Origin: an uncultured Prevotellaceae bacterium
Lineage (GTDB): Bacteria > Bacteroidota > Bacteroidia > Bacteroidales > Bacteroidaceae
Direction of reading: 5' to 3'
Length of the DNA: 64,000 bases
Assembly: GCA_946415365.1 (NCBI GenBank)
Contig: CAMKSE010000003.1
Span: 62,001-126,000 of the forward strand
Below the pieces are notes generated by a model. The model searched no databases. It saw only the letters and a program-made list of their open reading frames with translations, and had not been told where the DNA came from. The first letter of the stretch is position 1. Each line of letters opens with the position of its first letter. The translations under genes were made by a program, and so were the position numbers. Of this stretch, positions 25,975 through 33,821 are shown one piece after another.

Positions 25975-27635
25975 TTAGTAGATAGTGCTGAATGTTTTCG
26001 TGTCTATCAGGTGACGGTCGGTAATCTTGATGTCGGGAATCACTGGTAGGCACATAAATGCCATCGTGATGAACGGCGACTTCATCTGACAACCGATCTC
26101 TTTGACCTTCTCCTGTATACATAGTGTACGGAAGGCAATCTCATGCCCGTCCATGGGTGCCATGAGTCCGGCAATAGGCAGAGGGATATCCATAATTTCC
26201 TCAGGAGTGACTACCACTTGTCCGCCTCGCATCTCAACGATACGATTGACAGCTCTTACCATATACTCATCGCTGGAGCCGATGGCCACGATATTATGAC
26301 AGTCGTGAGCAACAGAAGCAGCAATGGCGCCCTCCTTGATATTGAAGCCACGCACCAGCCCTACAACAGGTCTGGCACCTGCGACATAGCGATTGTATAC
26401 TATAATCTTCTGTACCTCAGTCCAGGGATACTGTGAGTCGAACAGCGGATTTCCTGTTACCTTTACCACATCGTGCGCCGTCAGCAGACTGCCGTCAGAA
26501 GCATGAATCACATGAACGGTGTCGCCACTCTTGATGTCCATTGCGATGTCGTCTTTGGTGATAGGTGATGCCGCAAAGTTGTTGGGGAAATGGTCCTCCA
26601 TCTTGTCATCATGAACAGAATGGCTGGAGTGCAGAACGGCGTTGTAGTTGAACACCTCTTCTCCTCTGATGACCGTATTCTCCACACGGAAATGAGGCGT
26701 GATATTGTCTACCGTTATGAATGTGGCAGGGTCGCCCGCCTGAAGCAGTCCCCAGTTCTGGTGATAGTGTTTCTGGGGATTCACACAGGCTGCCTGCAGT
26801 ACATCCCACAGCTCATAGCCGTCGGCCAGGGCTCGTTTTACGATCAGGTTGATGTGACCATGCACCAAATCGTCGGGATGACAATCGTCCGTACAGAACA
26901 TGACCATATTGGGATTCTCGGCAATGAGCGGACTCAGTAGCTGATAGTCCGTGGCGGCACTGCTCTCACGGATAATTACCTTCATGCCGGCATTGATACA
27001 CGAATGGCCCTCTTCCAAGGTAGAGCATTCGTGATCGGTCGTGATACCTGCAGCGGCATACTTGTATCGCTCCTGCCCCGTCAGCCCTGGGGCATGACCA
27101 TCTACAGGCTTACCATGTTGCTGAGCTGCCTTGATTTTGGTCATTACCTCCTTGTTGCCAGCCAGCACACCGTGGAAATTCATCATCTCAGCAAGGAAAC
27201 CGATTTCCTCACGCGCCATCAATGCTTCAGTGTCCTTGACGTCGATCACACAGCCACTGGTCTCCATATCACCACCTACTGCCGGCACACAGCTGGGTGC
27301 ACCGAAGCAGAAGTTAAAGCAAGCCTTACGACCAGAGCGAATCATATAGTCGACACCCTCTTTGCCCAGCACATTGCCAATCTCATGAGGGTCGGCAATA
27401 ACGCCGATCGTACCATGGCTGACAGCGATGTGTGCAAACTTGTGGGGCACCATCATGCTGCTCTCGATATGTATGTGGCTGTCGATGAAACCTGGCATGA
27501 TGTACGGCATGGATTCACATTCGCAGGTAGCTGGCATCGCTTTACTTCAACTATTTGTTCGTCCTTGATAATCAGTTCGCCATCAAATATCTCATGCCGC
27601 ACCACGTCGACGATATGCCCTTTCACATTGTTCAT
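25975..27635 (-). pseudogene. ade: Adenine deaminase, interrupted by a one-base frameshift
   Basis: The N-terminal part starts at 27635 ('MNNVKGHIVDVVRHEIFDG') and stays in one frame through 'IIKDEQIVEVKR'; the rest ('PYIMPGFIDSHIHIESSMM' onward) is in the next frame, which is open from 27537 to 25975. The two parts together make a normal adenine deaminase of about 553 residues with the metal-binding HxH, 'HAPGLTG', 'TTDHECSTLEEG' and 'FCTDDCHPDDL' motifs. The joint is near 27538-27541, where one missing base restores the frame. The enzyme converts adenine to hypoxanthine. Either the gene is inactive, or a shortened protein starts at the ATG at 27537, or the base was lost in sequencing. No classic slippery heptamer is present. 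Confidence 0.75.
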
Positions 27636-27638
27636 GTT

Positions 27639-27938
27639 TTATTTCTTTTTCAAGTGGTCGTTGCGCATTTTTATGATAAAGATGATAATAGCACAGGTAG
27701 CCGTAATGAAGTTGGTGATAAAAAAGAATATACCAGTACTGATGCCCTGCGACACACATAGCATCAAGCCTTGGCACATAAAACAGAAACTTCCTACCGC
27801 CATCATACAGAAACCGGGCAAAGAGATACCATCAGTCTGACGGGTGCGGATGGTCTGGATGGCTTGAGGCAGATAGCCTAATATGAGACCGATGCTGCCT
27901 AACCAGCCGATAATCAAATATAACAAATTATCTCCCAT
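27639..27938 (-). CDS. SemiSWEET-like PQ-loop transporter, 99 aa
   Basis: Three membrane helices and the PQ-loop motif ('GYLPQAIQTIRTRQTDGIS') identify a SemiSWEET, a small bacterial sugar carrier that works as a dimer in the inner membrane. The ATG at 27938 was chosen over an upstream one at 28013 because the latter would lie over the TATCTTTG box at 28011-28018 (minus strand) and the family is about 85-100 residues long. The stop is three bases before the adenine deaminase start, so the two genes form an operon. The substrate is unknown. Confidence 0.8.
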   Translation of the reverse strand: MGDNLLYLIIGWLGSIGLILGYLPQAIQTIRTRQTDGISLPGFCMMAVGSFCFMCQGLMLCVSQGISTGIFFFITNFITATCAIIIFIIKMRNDHLKKK

Positions 27939-28142
27939 AAGCTTTGATGCCTGAGTTGGGGTCGAGGACAAGTTTAGACCTTTCTCTCGATCTACAACTG
28001 AAATTTGCAGCAAAGATACGAAAAATTTCCGAACGACATGACATTTTCTCTTATTATTTGCACAAAATACCTACCTTCATGGAAAAAAACAAAAGAATAT
28101 GTTTTTTTATGTATCTTTTGTACTTATGTTTAAAAAAAGTAG

Positions 28143-28150
28143 TACCTTTG
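28143..28150 (+). promoter_or_regulatory. -7 box next to the prfB start
   Basis: TACCTTTG ends five bases before the ATG at 28156; a TTTG at 28117-28120 could be the -33 element. Transcription would begin at or very near the A of the start codon. The box also excludes the upstream in-frame ATG at 28099. Confidence 0.6.
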
Positions 28151-28155
28151 CAGCC

Positions 28156-29280
28156 ATGATTACGCAAGACCAATTAAAAGATGTGTTGGAACGGGCGAAT
28201 GCGCTGCACCGTTATTTAGAGATTGACAAGAAACAAATGGAGTACGAGGAGGAGGATCTTCGTACTCAAGCACCTGACTTTTGGGAAGACAGGGTCAGGG
28301 CCGAGGAACAGATGAAGAAAGTGAAGGGTATCAAGAAGTGGCTCGACGGCTATCAGGAGGTGCGTACCTTGGCCGATGAACTACAACTGGCCTTTGACTT
28401 CTATAAGGATGAGATGGTGACAGAGGAAGAGGTGGAGGATACCTATGCCAATGCGATAAAGGCCATTGAAGATCTGGAACTGAAGAATATGCTGCGCCAG
28501 AAGGAAGACCCAATGGATGCAGTATTGAAGATAAACTCCGGAGCAGGCGGTACGGAGGCACAGGACTGGGCATCGATGCTGATGCGTATGTATATGCGTT
28601 GGGCAGAGGCTCATGGCTATAAGGTGACCATCTCCAGCTTGCTCGACGGCGATGAGGCCGGTATCAAGAGTGTGACGATGCAGATTGAGGGTGGGGAGTT
28701 TGCCTACGGTTATTTGAAAAGTGAGAACGGTGTCCATCGTCTGGTGCGCGTATCGCCGTTTAATGCCCAGGGAAAGCGTATGACATCCTTTGCCTCGGTA
28801 TTTGTCTCACCTTTGGTAGATGACACCATAGAAGTTTTTGTCGACCCAGCGAAACTGTCATGGGATACTTTCCGCAGTTCAGGTGCAGGTGGTCAGAACG
28901 TGAACAAGGTGGAATCGGGTGTGCGCCTGCGCTATTGGTATACTGATCCTGATACAGGTGAGGAGGAAGAGATCCTTATTGAGAATACTGAGACGCGCGA
29001 CCAGCCGAAGAACAAGGAGCGTGCGATGGCATTGCTCCGTTCACAACTCTACGACCGCGCTATGAAGAAGCGCCTGGAAGCTCAGGCAAAGATTGAAGCC
29101 GGCAAGAAAAAGATAGAGTGGGGCAGTCAGATACGTTCGTATGTCTTTGACGACCGTCGTGTGAAAGATCATCGCACGAACTACCAGACCACCGATGTTG
29201 ATGCCGTCATGAACGGCAAACTCGACGATTTTATCAAAGCGTATCTGATGGAATTCCCCGTCAATGACGAGGAACAATAA
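28156..29280 (+). CDS. prfB: Peptide chain release factor 2, 374 aa
   Basis: The GGQ motif ('SSGAGGQNVNKVESGVR', near residue 250) and the stop-codon-reading SPF tripeptide ('VRVSPFNAQ') identify RF2, which ends translation at UGA and UAA. The region where many bacteria have the autoregulatory in-frame UGA (after 'RYL') reads 'HRYLEIDKKQ' in one open frame, so this gene does not use the +1 frameshift. Start 28156 follows a -7 box by five bases. A small membrane protein and a CYTH gene follow on the same strand. Confidence 0.93.
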   Translation: MITQDQLKDVLERANALHRYLEIDKKQMEYEEEDLRTQAPDFWEDRVRAEEQMKKVKGIKKWLDGYQEVRTLADELQLAFDFYKDEMVTEEEVEDTYANAIKAIEDLELKNMLRQKEDPMDAVLKINSGAGGTEAQDWASMLMRMYMRWAEAHGYKVTISSLLDGDEAGIKSVTMQIEGGEFAYGYLKSENGVHRLVRVSPFNAQGKRMTSFASVFVSPLVDDTIEVFVDPAKLSWDTFRSSGAGGQNVNKVESGVRLRYWYTDPDTGEEEEILIENTETRDQPKNKERAMALLRSQLYDRAMKKRLEAQAKIEAGKKKIEWGSQIRSYVFDDRRVKDHRTNYQTTDVDAVMNGKLDDFIKAYLMEFPVNDEEQ

Positions 29281-29313
29281 AGAATAACAATTAACACTAA
29301 ACATTATATTATT

Positions 29314-29472
29314 ATGGCACAAATTGCAAAAGCATCAAAGGCTACCCAGAAAAAGGTGGCTTATCAGAAAAAACAGGAAGACAGTGGTAAGAAAGTGCTG
29401 GAGTGGATCTTCGGTGTATTGGTCGTATTGGCCATCATCTTTGTAATCTATTCCATCTTCATCGTTTCCTGA
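29314..29472 (+). CDS. Small single-pass membrane protein, 52 aa
   Basis: The frame encodes a basic N-terminal half ('AKASKATQKKVAYQKKQ') and one C-terminal membrane helix ('VLEWIFGVLVVLAIIFVIY'). It begins 33 bases after prfB and its TGA overlaps the ATG of the CYTH gene (TGATG at 29470-29474), which points to translational coupling and supports it as real. It resembles short conserved hypothetical proteins of Bacteroidales with a KKQ-rich head, but no function is known. Confidence 0.65.
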   Translation: MAQIAKASKATQKKVAYQKKQEDSGKKVLEWIFGVLVVLAIIFVIYSIFIVS

Positions 29473-29972
29473 TGAGCGGGCTTGAGATAGAACGAAAGTT
29501 CCTAGTCCGTAATGACGACTACAAACGGCAGGCTTACAGCAGCAGCCGTATTTGTCAGGGATATATCTGCAGTGGTCACGGACGTACCGTCAGGGTGCGC
29601 ATCCGTGACCAACGTGGATATCTGACTATCAAAGGACCTTCAAATCACGATGGAATTAGTCGTTATGAGTTTGAGAAAGAGATTACCCTTGACGAGGCAC
29701 AGCACCTGATGCAGCTCTGTGAACCAGGACGGATCGACAAAACCCGCTATCTTGTGAAGAATGGAGACCACATCTTCGAGGTCGATGAGTTCTATGGTGA
29801 TAACGAGGGGCTTGTGATGGCCGAGGTGGAACTCCAATCAGAGGACGAATCCTTCGAAAAACCCGATTTCATCGGAAAAGAGGTGACTGGCGACCGTCGA
29901 TATTATAATGGTCATCTGTCTAAAATACCCTATTGCGTCTGGCGCGAAGACGTAAAAGAATCAGACCGATAA
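29472..29972 (+). CDS. CYTH-domain triphosphate tunnel metalloenzyme, 166 aa
   Basis: It starts with the signature 'LEIERKFLV' and keeps the alternating charged strands of the tunnel ('RVRIRDQRGYLTIKGPS', 'RYEFEKEITLDEA', 'VDEFYGDNEGLVMAEVEL'). Family members hydrolyse tripolyphosphate or make cAMP/thiamine triphosphate turnover; with a stand-alone short domain a triphosphatase is the likelier activity. The ATG at 29472 overlaps the stop of the small membrane protein. Its 3' end overlaps the convergent VanZ gene by 53 bases. Confidence 0.85.
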   Translation: MSGLEIERKFLVRNDDYKRQAYSSSRICQGYICSGHGRTVRVRIRDQRGYLTIKGPSNHDGISRYEFEKEITLDEAQHLMQLCEPGRIDKTRYLVKNGDHIFEVDEFYGDNEGLVMAEVELQSEDESFEKPDFIGKEVTGDRRYYNGHLSKIPYCVWREDVKESDR

Positions 29973-30336
29973 TGGCTGCCAATGCGACGCCGATGGCATT
30001 GGCCGCTAAGTCGAGCCAATCGCCTCTGCGTTTTTCCGTACAATATTCCTGTAACAATTCAATGATTCCGCTCATCACAATCGGTGCGATGAACGCCCAA
30101 ATCAATAGTTTCCAGAAGTCTGGCTTTTGGTGTTGACGGATATATTCTATCCATAGTACGGTGAAGGTGCCACCGTACATGACGATATGTACCCATTTGT
30201 CGATAAGCAGCACATTGTCGAGGGGTGTCTTTGGTGCCTTAAAAAAAAGTGACAGATACCAAATAGCAGCTATCAGAACGCACGAATAGGGATATTTTCT
30301 GATAAAAAGCGGTATAATTTTCATAATTACTTTCAT
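29920..30336 (-). CDS. VanZ-like membrane protein, 138 aa
   Basis: Four hydrophobic segments with the VanZ pattern 'LLIDKWVHIVMYGG' and 'SGIIELLQEYCTEKRRGDW…DLAANAIG' identify the family, whose first known member gives low-level teicoplanin resistance; most others are of unknown role. The start at 30336 was chosen because the longer frame from 30375 would begin upstream of the -7 box (TACTTTTG, minus strand 30345-30352). That box is eight bases from the chosen ATG. A further Met at 30324 is possible. Confidence 0.8.
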   Translation of the reverse strand: MKVIMKIIPLFIRKYPYSCVLIAAIWYLSLFFKAPKTPLDNVLLIDKWVHIVMYGGTFTVLWIEYIRQHQKPDFWKLLIWAFIAPIVMSGIIELLQEYCTEKRRGDWLDLAANAIGVALAAIIGLILLRLRARRNRVF

Positions 30337-30343
30337 TTTTGGT

Positions 30344-30373
30344 GCAAAAGTAAGAATTATTTTATACTTTTGC
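30344..30373. promoter_or_regulatory. Palindromic divergent promoter pair
   Basis: GCAAAAGTA and TACTTTTGC form a perfect 9-bp inverted repeat around 12 bases. Each arm is the -7 box of one gene: TACTTTTG minus (30345-30352) for the VanZ gene and TACTTTTG plus (30365-30372) for the NSS operon. The two polymerases would need to occupy overlapping DNA, so initiation is probably mutually exclusive. Confidence 0.6.
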
Positions 30374-30394
30374 AACGAAAAAGGAGAAAATGTA

Positions 30395-31762
30395 ATGGCA
30401 AAACTGGAAAGAGCAAGTTTTGGAAGTAAACTGGGCGTAATTCTGGCAACTGCAGGCTCGGCTGTAGGGTTGGGGAATATTTGGCGCTTTCCCTATATGG
30501 CAGGCCAGAACGGCGGTGCCGTGTTTATCATCATCTATGTCTTTTGCGTCCTGTTGCTTGGCATACCCTGTATGATCAGTGAGTTCATTATCGGCCGTCA
30601 TGGGCAGGCCAACACGGCCCGATCGTTCAGGAAACTCTCTGGTGGAACGGCCTGGATGCTCATCGGTTATATGGGTGTGCTCACAGGATTTTTGATTTCC
30701 GGCTATTATGCCGTGGTGTCCGGCTGGTGCCTGGAATATCTATGGGCATCGTTATTGGGCAAAATCCAGGGTGATCCGGAATTTATCAAGACCTATTTTA
30801 CCACATTCTCTCAGGATCCTGTCAAACCTGTGTTCTGGACATTCCTCATTCTGATGGCCACTTTCCTGATAATTGAGAACGGCGTTCGAGACGGTATCGA
30901 GAAGGCGTCGAAGACGATGATGCCTACCTTATTTATATTATTGCTGATTATCGTGGGGGCATCGTGCATGTTGCCTGACGCACAGAAAGGCATCGAGTTC
31001 CTGTTCAAACCCGACATCACAAAAGTGAATGGTGACGTGTTCTTGGCTGCCCTCGGACAGTCGTTCTATTCTCTGAGTATCGCCATGGGTTGTATCTGCA
31101 CCTATGCCAGCTATTTCTCTCGCCAGACAAATTTGACAGGATCAGCCATACAGATTGGTGTGATTGATTTTGTGGTGGCTATATTGGCAGGACTCATCAT
31201 CTTCCCTGCTGCTTTTTCTGTGGGCGTTGAGCCTGACAGTGGTCCCTCGCTTATCTTTATAACCTTGCCAAATGTATTTCAACAAGCTTTCGGAGGGGTT
31301 GCGAGTTTAGGCTATATCATCTCTGTCCTTTTTTATGCTCTGTTGTCGATGGCTGCTTTGACATCACTGATTTCCCTGCATGAAGTTAGTACGGCTTTCC
31401 TCGAGGAGGAGATGGGCACCACCCGTAAACGGGCTGCGCTGATGGTGACAATTGGCTGTATCATTATGGGTGTCATCTGTTCACTTTCGCTGGGTGCATG
31501 GCATGATTACCAGTTCTTCAGTATGACGGTATTCGATCTCTTCGACTTCGTAACAGGTCAGTTGTTCCTGCCCATTGTGGGTTTCCTCACTTGTATTTTC
31601 ATCGGCTGGTTCGTGCCTCATAAGATTGTTCGCGACGAGTTTACAAACAACGGTTCCCTGCGCAACGTCGGCATGTTCCATTTCTACCTCTTTCTGGTAA
31701 AATTTGTTTGCCCGATCTGTATTCTGTTCATTTTCCTTCACCAGTTAGGACTGCTTAAGTGA
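30395..31762 (+). CDS. NSS-family Na+-dependent amino-acid transporter, 455 aa
   Basis: The N-terminus 'SKLGVILATAGSAVGLGNIWRFPYM' is the sodium site/unwound helix 1 of the neurotransmitter:sodium symporter family, followed by 'NGGAVFIIIYV' and about 11-12 membrane helices. Bacterial members (TnaT, MhsT, LeuT-like) import amino acids with Na+. A clear ribosome site AAGGAG (30381-30386) precedes the ATG. It overlaps the next, paralogous gene by four bases. The amino acid cannot be predicted. Confidence 0.9.
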   Translation: MAKLERASFGSKLGVILATAGSAVGLGNIWRFPYMAGQNGGAVFIIIYVFCVLLLGIPCMISEFIIGRHGQANTARSFRKLSGGTAWMLIGYMGVLTGFLISGYYAVVSGWCLEYLWASLLGKIQGDPEFIKTYFTTFSQDPVKPVFWTFLILMATFLIIENGVRDGIEKASKTMMPTLFILLLIIVGASCMLPDAQKGIEFLFKPDITKVNGDVFLAALGQSFYSLSIAMGCICTYASYFSRQTNLTGSAIQIGVIDFVVAILAGLIIFPAAFSVGVEPDSGPSLIFITLPNVFQQAFGGVASLGYIISVLFYALLSMAALTSLISLHEVSTAFLEEEMGTTRKRAALMVTIGCIIMGVICSLSLGAWHDYQFFSMTVFDLFDFVTGQLFLPIVGFLTCIFIGWFVPHKIVRDEFTNNGSLRNVGMFHFYLFLVKFVCPICILFIFLHQLGLLK

Positions 31763-33111
31763 TTGAGAGAGGTAATTTCGGTAGCAAGTTAGCGATTGTC
31801 TTGGCGACGGCAGGTTCTGCCGTAGGACTAGGCAATGTGTGGCGTTTCCCGTTTATGACCGGTCAGAACGGTGGTGCTGCCTTCATTCTTGTCTACTTCG
31901 CCTGTGTACTGCTATTAGGCATCCCAGGTATGGTCAGTGAATTCATCGTAGGCCGTTATGCCCAGGCTAATGCAGCGAGGTCCTATGGTAGTATGGGGCA
32001 TCGCGGATGGCGGTGGATAGGCTATTTAGGCATTCTCACGTCAACGATTATCCTCGGTTTCTATGCCGTGGTGGCGGGCTGGTGTATGCAGTATCTTTTC
32101 GCCTCCCTCGGCGGACGGTTGAATGGCGATGCATCTTATGTGATCGACTATTTCACCACTTTCTCCAGCGATCCTGTGAAACCCTGTCTCTGGGCAGTGG
32201 GCTTTGTGTTGATTACCCATGCTGTGGTGGCTCAGGGAATCGAGAAGGGTATCGAACGTGCATCGAAGTTGCTGATGCCCTTGTTGCTGCTCTTACTGGT
32301 TATCCTCGTCGTGGCATCGTGTATGCTGCCAGGGGCATCCAAGGGCATTGATTTTCTGTTGCGTCCAGACTTCTCGAAAGTCAGCGGCAGTGTTTTCCTG
32401 GAAGCCTTGGGTCAGGCCTTCTTCTCGTTGAGTCTCGGTACAGCATGTCTCTGCACCTATGCCTCCTATTTCAAGCGTGACACCAATCTCTTACGCTCTG
32501 CTACACAGATTGCCCTGCTCGATTCAGCCATCGCTATCCTCGCCGGACTGATGATCTTCCCTGCCGCCTTCTCCGTCGGCGTTCAGCCTGACAGCGGCCC
32601 CTCGCTCATTTTCATTACTCTGCCGAATGTGTTCCAACAGGCGTTTATTTCTATGCCCGCAGTGGGTTACTTCATCTCCATCCTGTTCTATGCCCTGCTG
32701 GTGTTCGCTGCCCTCACATCGACCATCTCCATGCATGAGATCGGTACCGCCTTCTTCCAGGAGGAACTGCATTGGCCTCGTCAGCGAGCTACTTGGATAC
32801 TGACCGTCGTCTGTGCCGCGATTGCCGTGTTCTGTTCCCTCTCCGTGGGGGCGAATACCGAAATTCAGGTATTGGGCATGTCGCTGATGGACTTCTGCGA
32901 CTACCTGACGGCTCAGTACATGCTGCCTACGGGGGCTTTTTTGACGAGCATCATGTTGGGTTGGTTCGTCGACCGTAAGTTGGTTCAAGAAGAGTTTGCT
33001 GCCGGGGGCTCTTCCCGTGAGTCGTTCTTCCATGCCTGGCTGTTTTCTGTCCGTTTCATCGTGCCATTGTGCCTGATTCTGATCTTCCTCCATCAATTTG
33101 GTGTGATATGA
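31759..33111 (+). CDS. Second NSS-family Na+-dependent transporter, 450 aa
   Basis: It is a paralogue of the preceding protein ('FGSKLAIVLATAGSAVGLGN', 'NGGAAFILVYFACVLLLGIPG') with the same length and helix plan, so the pair arose by tandem duplication. The start is a GTG at 31759 inside GTGA, where the TGA is the stop of the first gene; this overlap suggests coupled translation. The two may have different substrates or form a mixed pair. It overlaps the next gene by ATGA (33108-33111). Confidence 0.88.
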   Translation: MIERGNFGSKLAIVLATAGSAVGLGNVWRFPFMTGQNGGAAFILVYFACVLLLGIPGMVSEFIVGRYAQANAARSYGSMGHRGWRWIGYLGILTSTIILGFYAVVAGWCMQYLFASLGGRLNGDASYVIDYFTTFSSDPVKPCLWAVGFVLITHAVVAQGIEKGIERASKLLMPLLLLLLVILVVASCMLPGASKGIDFLLRPDFSKVSGSVFLEALGQAFFSLSLGTACLCTYASYFKRDTNLLRSATQIALLDSAIAILAGLMIFPAAFSVGVQPDSGPSLIFITLPNVFQQAFISMPAVGYFISILFYALLVFAALTSTISMHEIGTAFFQEELHWPRQRATWILTVVCAAIAVFCSLSVGANTEIQVLGMSLMDFCDYLTAQYMLPTGAFLTSIMLGWFVDRKLVQEEFAAGGSSRESFFHAWLFSVRFIVPLCLILIFLHQFGVI

Positions 33112-33821
33112 TCCGTGAGTTCTTTTATCTTCAGAAGTCCGACCGTAAGGTGATCCTTGCGCTGCTCTGTGTGATTGTCATTGCTCTGGGGATTATCTTC
33201 CTGACGGGAGGAAGTAACGATACCTCAAACGCCCTCGTTTCTGCCGATTCCATCGATAATCCTCCTTCTTCTAAGCGTCATCGTGATAGTTTCAATCGTA
33301 AGCCTTACCGTGAACGAACGGTTTATGTCCGTACCAAAGTTGTCTATCGTGATACGGCTTTCAGTCGTGGCCGTGATATCCGTCATGTGGAACACGATTC
33401 AATAGTGGCCCACTATCAGGTGAAGATCAGAAAAGGAGCGCATGTTGTGCTTAACACGGCTGATTCGACTGCTCTGAAGACCGTCCCTGGCATAGGACCA
33501 TATTTTGCCCGCAAGATTATCCAGTATGGGGAACGCCTTGGTGGCTATGTTAGTGTGGATCAGCTTGATGAAATCGAGGATTTCCCGCTTGACGCGAAGG
33601 ACTATCTGGTCATTGAGACCCCTTCCCCGAAGAAACTGAACGTCAACAAACTCTCGCTCAACGACCTGAAACGCCACCCATACATTAATTATTTTCAGGC
33701 CCGTGCAATCACAGACTACCGCCGTTTGCATGGTCCCCTCAAGAGTCTTGATGACCTCCGCCTCATAAAAGACTTCTCTCCCGAAGCCATTGCCCGCCTT
33801 ACGCCTTACGTAGAGTTTTAG
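33108..33821 (+). CDS. Membrane-anchored helix-hairpin-helix protein (ComEA-like), 237 aa
   Basis: One N-terminal membrane helix (about residues 15-35, 'VILALLCVIVIALGIIF') is followed by a basic, Ser/Arg-rich linker and two HhH-type DNA-binding units: 'NTADSTALKTVPGIGPYFA' (about 124-142) and 'NVNKLSLNDLKRHPYINYF' (about 184-202), then a third, weaker one at the end. This plan is that of ComEA-like proteins, which hold DNA outside the inner membrane. The ATG overlaps the stop of the second NSS gene. Whether it acts in DNA uptake cannot be said, as no other competence gene is close. Confidence 0.8.
   Translation: MIREFFYLQKSDRKVILALLCVIVIALGIIFLTGGSNDTSNALVSADSIDNPPSSKRHRDSFNRKPYRERTVYVRTKVVYRDTAFSRGRDIRHVEHDSIVAHYQVKIRKGAHVVLNTADSTALKTVPGIGPYFARKIIQYGERLGGYVSVDQLDEIEDFPLDAKDYLVIETPSPKKLNVNKLSLNDLKRHPYINYFQARAITDYRRLHGPLKSLDDLRLIKDFSPEAIARLTPYVEF

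Noticed and set aside
27530..27560. Programmed -1 frameshift in adenine deaminase
   Set aside because: No slippery heptamer or following hairpin was seen at the joint; an indel is simpler.
28099..28155. N-terminal extension of prfB
   Set aside because: It would include the -7 box and is not RF2-like.
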